Shown here in pieces: positions 60,270 through 64,000 of a stretch of DNA of 64,000 bases; position 1 is the first letter of the stretch; every line of letters begins with the position of its first letter. Source of the stretch: Sclerodactyla briareus (lineage: Eukaryota; Echinodermata; Holothuroidea; Dendrochirotida; Sclerodactylidae); assembly GCA_026419785.1 (NCBI GenBank), contig JAODTK010003331.1:62001-126000 (forward strand), written 5' to 3'. The position numbers were made by a program, and so were the translations under genes. The notes under the pieces are model-generated. The model was not told the origin of the DNA and ran no database searches. It saw only the letters and a list, made by a program, of their open reading frames with translations.

Positions 60270-60605
60270 CATCAAATAGGTAGGGCACACATACGGCAAT
60301 AGTCAAATACCAAAATAATATAAAAATGGCAATCACTACAAACTAATAATCCCTGGTCATTGTACCCCTGATGAGACTTTGCCTGCCCACCCCAGGATGC
60401 ACGCTCACAACCTGGCAGCCAACGCAGAGGCACCTTCTTGCTTACCTTGCAGGTACCCACTTTACATGTGGGTATGGTGAGTTTCGAGGAGACTGCCTTG
60501 TTCTAGCCGAACTGCAGAAAAAGCCCTAAGGCTGCAATGGGATTTCAACTGGCATTCTATTGATCTAACGTCTGAGCTCTACCTACTTAGGTAATCTTGC
60601 CTCTG
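60270..60605 (-). mobile_element. Second tRNA-derived SINE-like element
   Basis: On the minus strand an A-box-like TAAGTAGGTAGAGCTCAGACG (with short interruptions) lies at 60569-60590. A B-box-like AGTTGAAATCCC lies at 60539-60550, with tRNA-like spacing. Downstream sequence to about 60270 ends in the short repeat shared with 53170-53210. It is not identical to the SINE at 2345-2592, and the body differs. The 3' limit is a guess. Confidence 0.5.
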
Positions 60606-60609
60606 GTGC

Positions 60610-61157
60610 GGTTAGTTCGAGTCCAGCCATATCCAAAGTCCCAACAGGTACATTTTAGTGTGCATAAACTTCCATGCAAAATGTTAATTTGTTTCCACGG
60701 TCAACACGTCCTGTTTTTACAGTTGATTCATCATTAAGGAAGTTCATAACAGCATGTATTGCTAAAACGATTCAAATGAATGCAACTGATACACCACACC
60801 ATTGCCCTTGCCATTTGCAGACAACACCATTACCGTCAGTCAAGCCGCAGCATGTTAGCACTCTTGGAATGCCACTTTCTGCTGACACTGGTCCATGCAG
60901 AGTCAATGCACTATTGGCTAACTCAGTGATTATGAGTATCAATGTAGATTCAGATTTCTGTACAGTGTAATAACTCCTCCTATTATAAAGTTCCATGATT
61001 TTTTGTGCGGTCTTTGACCCTGGTCTCGTCTCCGAAGTCCGAGACCGAGTCTTCAAAAATTGGTTGGGGACATGATCGCCCTGAGTCCCCTCCAATACGT
61101 GGGTTGATCCGTCTGAGGCTACATGTATTTTTGTAGTGTGAAGGATATACATTGGAG
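60610..61157. other. No gene recognised
   Basis: Open frames on both strands near 60674-61212 (98 and 146 codons) overlap and show no domain. A sequence at 61020-61045 is a partial palindrome (GTCTCGTCTCC/GAAGTCCGAGACC). Confidence 0.35.
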
Positions 61158-61446
61158 CAGTAGTGTACCAGAAATTTGTCATGGGTGTGGGGGTTGGGGA
61201 GGGGGTTGTCATTCGGGACCCCAGGTAAGTGCGCCCTCATTTATCTCCTCACTTTCCCTATTGGCAAGTAAATGCAATTTTTTTGGCCCTCTTATATACA
61301 TACTGCTGCAAAATTGATAAACAGCAGAGCTCTGTAAAATGTCTACTGACATTAAAGTGTTTTTTTGGTGTTTAGAGGTTCTTGTTCACATGATCAAGGA
61401 GGGTTTCTACCGGAATCTGACCTGCCTCCCCCCTGCGTATACCTTG
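61158..61446. mobile_element. Second, diverged copy of the hAT-like MITE
   Basis: It starts CAGTAGTGTACCAG and continues to G-rich sequence and CAGGTAAGTGCGCCCT, matching the copy at 41410-41669. The right end, read inverted, is CAAGGTATACGCAGGGGGG. No clear target-site duplication. Confidence 0.45.
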
Positions 61447-64000
61447 TAGCCATGTTTTCTAGGATTCCATGATCTTGCCAGTAAAAAAATAACTGGTGTC
61501 ATCACACGAAGCACAAGAAACATTATTCGGAGATACATACATGAAGAATAGAAGAGGCCAATGTCAGGGGTAGAAACCTTCGGTTTCTTTCTTTTATGTG
61601 GTACACCTTAATAATTCCTTATGCTTTGTTTTCAAGTCTAATGAAAAAAATCTCTGACAGCAATGTTTGCCAAATAAAAGATGAGATGATAAAACTAGAA
61701 AACCGCTGCACAGTACCTACAGAATGAACATAACTCATTATTCTGAGTCTCTGAAAACCTGCCAGTTTGCATGCAATGGCAAGCCTGCTGTTCGAAGAGC
61801 AGTTTGTGTAATGCCCCTCCGGCCCACCCAAGCTCTGACAACGATTGCGCACTGATCTTACCACTAAGTCTGTATTTCATACATCAGCGACAATTTTTTT
61901 GCAGTAGATTTGTGAGTGTACATAGGCACGTCAGATAAAAAGTCTTTTGCTTGTCGAGCATTTTGGCTATAAAAAAAACTCATTTCAATTTTAACAGTGG
62001 CCGGACGCTCCGCCTAACCGGTCAAAATGAGAAGGAATAGACCCCCCCCCCTTCAGTCAGGGGATTTTTAGCAAAAGTTATGACTCATTTCAGGTGATGC
62101 TTTGGGTCTAGTTTATTATAATTCAGTATCTGGAACTGCTGATCACCAATGCATTAAATTGACAAAAATTATCAAACGGCCAAAAAAAAAACATTTTTTG
62201 ATAACACACCTTTGCATTTACTCGCACACATTCACGGACCTAAAACCAAAAACTGTTACCTGTTTCTTTTGAGCAAACTTTGAGTGAATTGTTGGTTTTT
62301 TACCACACTTCACTATAATTTGGTGCGGGGTCGATAGGGTAAGTATTCGTTGTGTCACAGATTAACAAAACTTTAGTTTTGTGCATTCAGTTCTAAGCCA
62401 TATGAATAATGCTAAAGTAGATTATTATATAGCGACATTAGTCAGGGTAAGTAGTTATATTCTAGTTTAATTTGATGAAGACCAGTTTTGTTTCAGGGAT
62501 GAGACCAGCAAAAATCTTGCCCTGTCTCTTATCGAATGGGCCAGGAGTTTTTAACCAAGGCGGGGCTGATGATTCATGGATCAGACACTAAAAGGATACC
62601 ATGTAACTGCAGTATTCCAACAGAGGTGATATTGTGGAGAATGGAAAAACGTATATTACTGTAGGTTTTAAACCCCATTTAAGACAATGTTCATATGTGG
62701 ATGTTATTAGCAATCAAAGTTTGGTCCATTATGCAGAGAAATGGGGAGGGAATACCAATGCACAATAAAACGCATGACGTCACACGACAACCCAGGAAGT
62801 TATGTCATGTATGTCATTGTTTCATTTTGGTGAATAGGTCGAGGATTTAGCACAAAGTTCTGCTGTCTCTCTCTCATCAAAGTAACTATCAACACCACCT
62901 CACAAAAACCTCAAAAATTCTTCTTGCGATACCTAAGCCAGCCTCCTCAAAATATTCATACATTTTCCTAGTATAAAAGTAGGCCAAAAATAGATTAGAC
63001 CCATCTAGGAAATGTTTAATTTTTGCAATTTGAGGGTTATAATGGCCGAAAGTTCCTTCCAATCGCACTCCACAAACTCATGAGCTTTTAACATTGATTT
63101 TGCTGCGACCCACACTCAAATGGAACTAGTACATTTGGTCACATCTAGTGGCTTCCTCCACCTTCCTTTTCACCACCCCACTGATGACTTGAATATTATT
63201 TATGTCATCTTTGTACCGACATTGAGCTCTGAAGGCGAGGGTACACCTCCCAAACCCCTAAATTGCAGTTTGGTCCCATATAGCCACAGCTGAAACTCAG
63301 AAATGATCTCTTAAATTTTACCTTAGTTTTTTTCTTTGGGGCAAAAAAAAATAAAAAAATCGTAGATGTTATTATATGAACAACCGTAGGTCTGATTTTC
63401 TTCGAACTTTTCTGTGAATATCTTAACAACGGTGAATTTGAATGGTTGCGGTGACATTTATGAGGAGGTGCTAGCCTAGACTTACCATAGCTATAAAGCT
63501 AACACCAATTTGAAATTCGGCAAGAAGTCAACCAAAGCCAGCACAATTTTTTTTACATCAATTTGTCCAGGTACATAGTAAGTCTTGTCTTCTTTGTAGT
63601 ATATAGTATGTAGTATATAATAACCTTGTAAATTTACCTTTGTTATGGAGCCCCACCTTGAGGTGAATTGGTGGCATCTTATGTTTTGATTGGTCTTACC
63701 CTAGGGCTAATGCCCCCTTCTAGAGACTGGACTAGCCGACATAAACAGGACTTGATTAATGCTACTGTCATTCTAACATGCCAATGTTTGCAGTATTTCC
63801 AGCGAAAAAAATGCAAAATAAAAGAATTCAGGAAAGCAGAGGCATAGTTCTGATGATATCACTATCGTTATTAATTTCTGGGACAATATTCTCATGTGAC
63901 AATCAGGCGAACTCTGCCCGCTTGTTTTCTCCCAGTTCAGTTATTCGCGTATACAGGGATATTTGTGCTGGAAAATTTGAATTCAGTAAGCCAGTAATTT
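61447..64000. other. No gene recognised
   Basis: AT-rich sequence. A C run lies at 62041-62051. The 27-bp repeat shared with 8534-8560 lies at 62618-62644. A short TAGTATA-type microsatellite near 63596-63625 is followed by GGAGCCCCACCTTGAGGTG, which may be another LINE 3' UTR. No exon is supported. Confidence 0.35.

Overview
This is a repeat-dominated piece of a eukaryotic, animal nuclear genome. There are no bacterial-type operons, and no long intact reading frame stands out. Coding signal is limited to short exons with GT/AG boundaries and to broken retrotransposon frames. CR1/L2-type and Jockey-type LINEs, tRNA-derived SINEs, long foldback elements, many minisatellites and frequent AGGCCTA-type motifs together suggest a marine invertebrate, probably a deuterostome such as an echinoderm. 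That assignment is inference; no species marker is visible. Many frames break by single bases and homopolymer G/C runs are frequent, so some breaks may be assembly error rather than decay.

Layout. 1-9 kb: mostly intergenic, with a tRNA-derived SINE (about 2.35-2.59 kb), a 544-bp element with perfect 15-bp inverted ends (3.68-4.23 kb), a pyrimidine-rich minisatellite of 107-bp units (5.7-6.8 kb) and a 19-bp minisatellite (9.0-9.4 kb). 9.9-19 kb: the only stretch with good evidence for a host gene. On the minus strand it holds a start exon (18.83-18.87 kb), an exon encoding a DEK_C-like helical domain (13.13-13.22 kb) and a following acidic exon (11.58-11.75 kb). A CR1/L2-type LINE lies inside the putative intron, and a possible alpha-arrestin-like exon lies on the plus strand at 17.7-17.9 kb. 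19.6-26 kb: minus-strand LINE remnants of two different families, separated by tandem duplications.

26-40.4 kb: satellite-like arrays, especially a repeat of about 310 bp seen in both orientations. One array (28.6-29.6 kb) is interrupted by a 10.4-kb foldback element (29.634-40.004 kb) with 2.2-kb terminal inverted repeats, and the array resumes at 40.0 kb. The right arm of the element carries its own 3.8-kb insertion. A short basic/acidic ORF starts about 10 bp inside the right inverted repeat.

40-50 kb: a hAT-like MITE, a LINE 3' tail, a 45-nt poly(C) run, and a second foldback-type structure (44.66-47.79 kb) whose arms are arrays of palindromic GATATC-containing repeats. 50-64 kb: a degenerate LTR-retrotransposon gag/protease remnant on the minus strand (53.9-55.6 kb), then a nearly full-length but broken CR1 LINE on the plus strand (56.5-60.0 kb). 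That LINE has an ORF1 esterase-like domain, an endonuclease and a reverse transcriptase. A tRNA-like SINE head and unannotated sequence follow.

The items most worth follow-up are the large foldback element nested in the satellite, the palindromic GATATC element, and the split DEK_C-domain gene.
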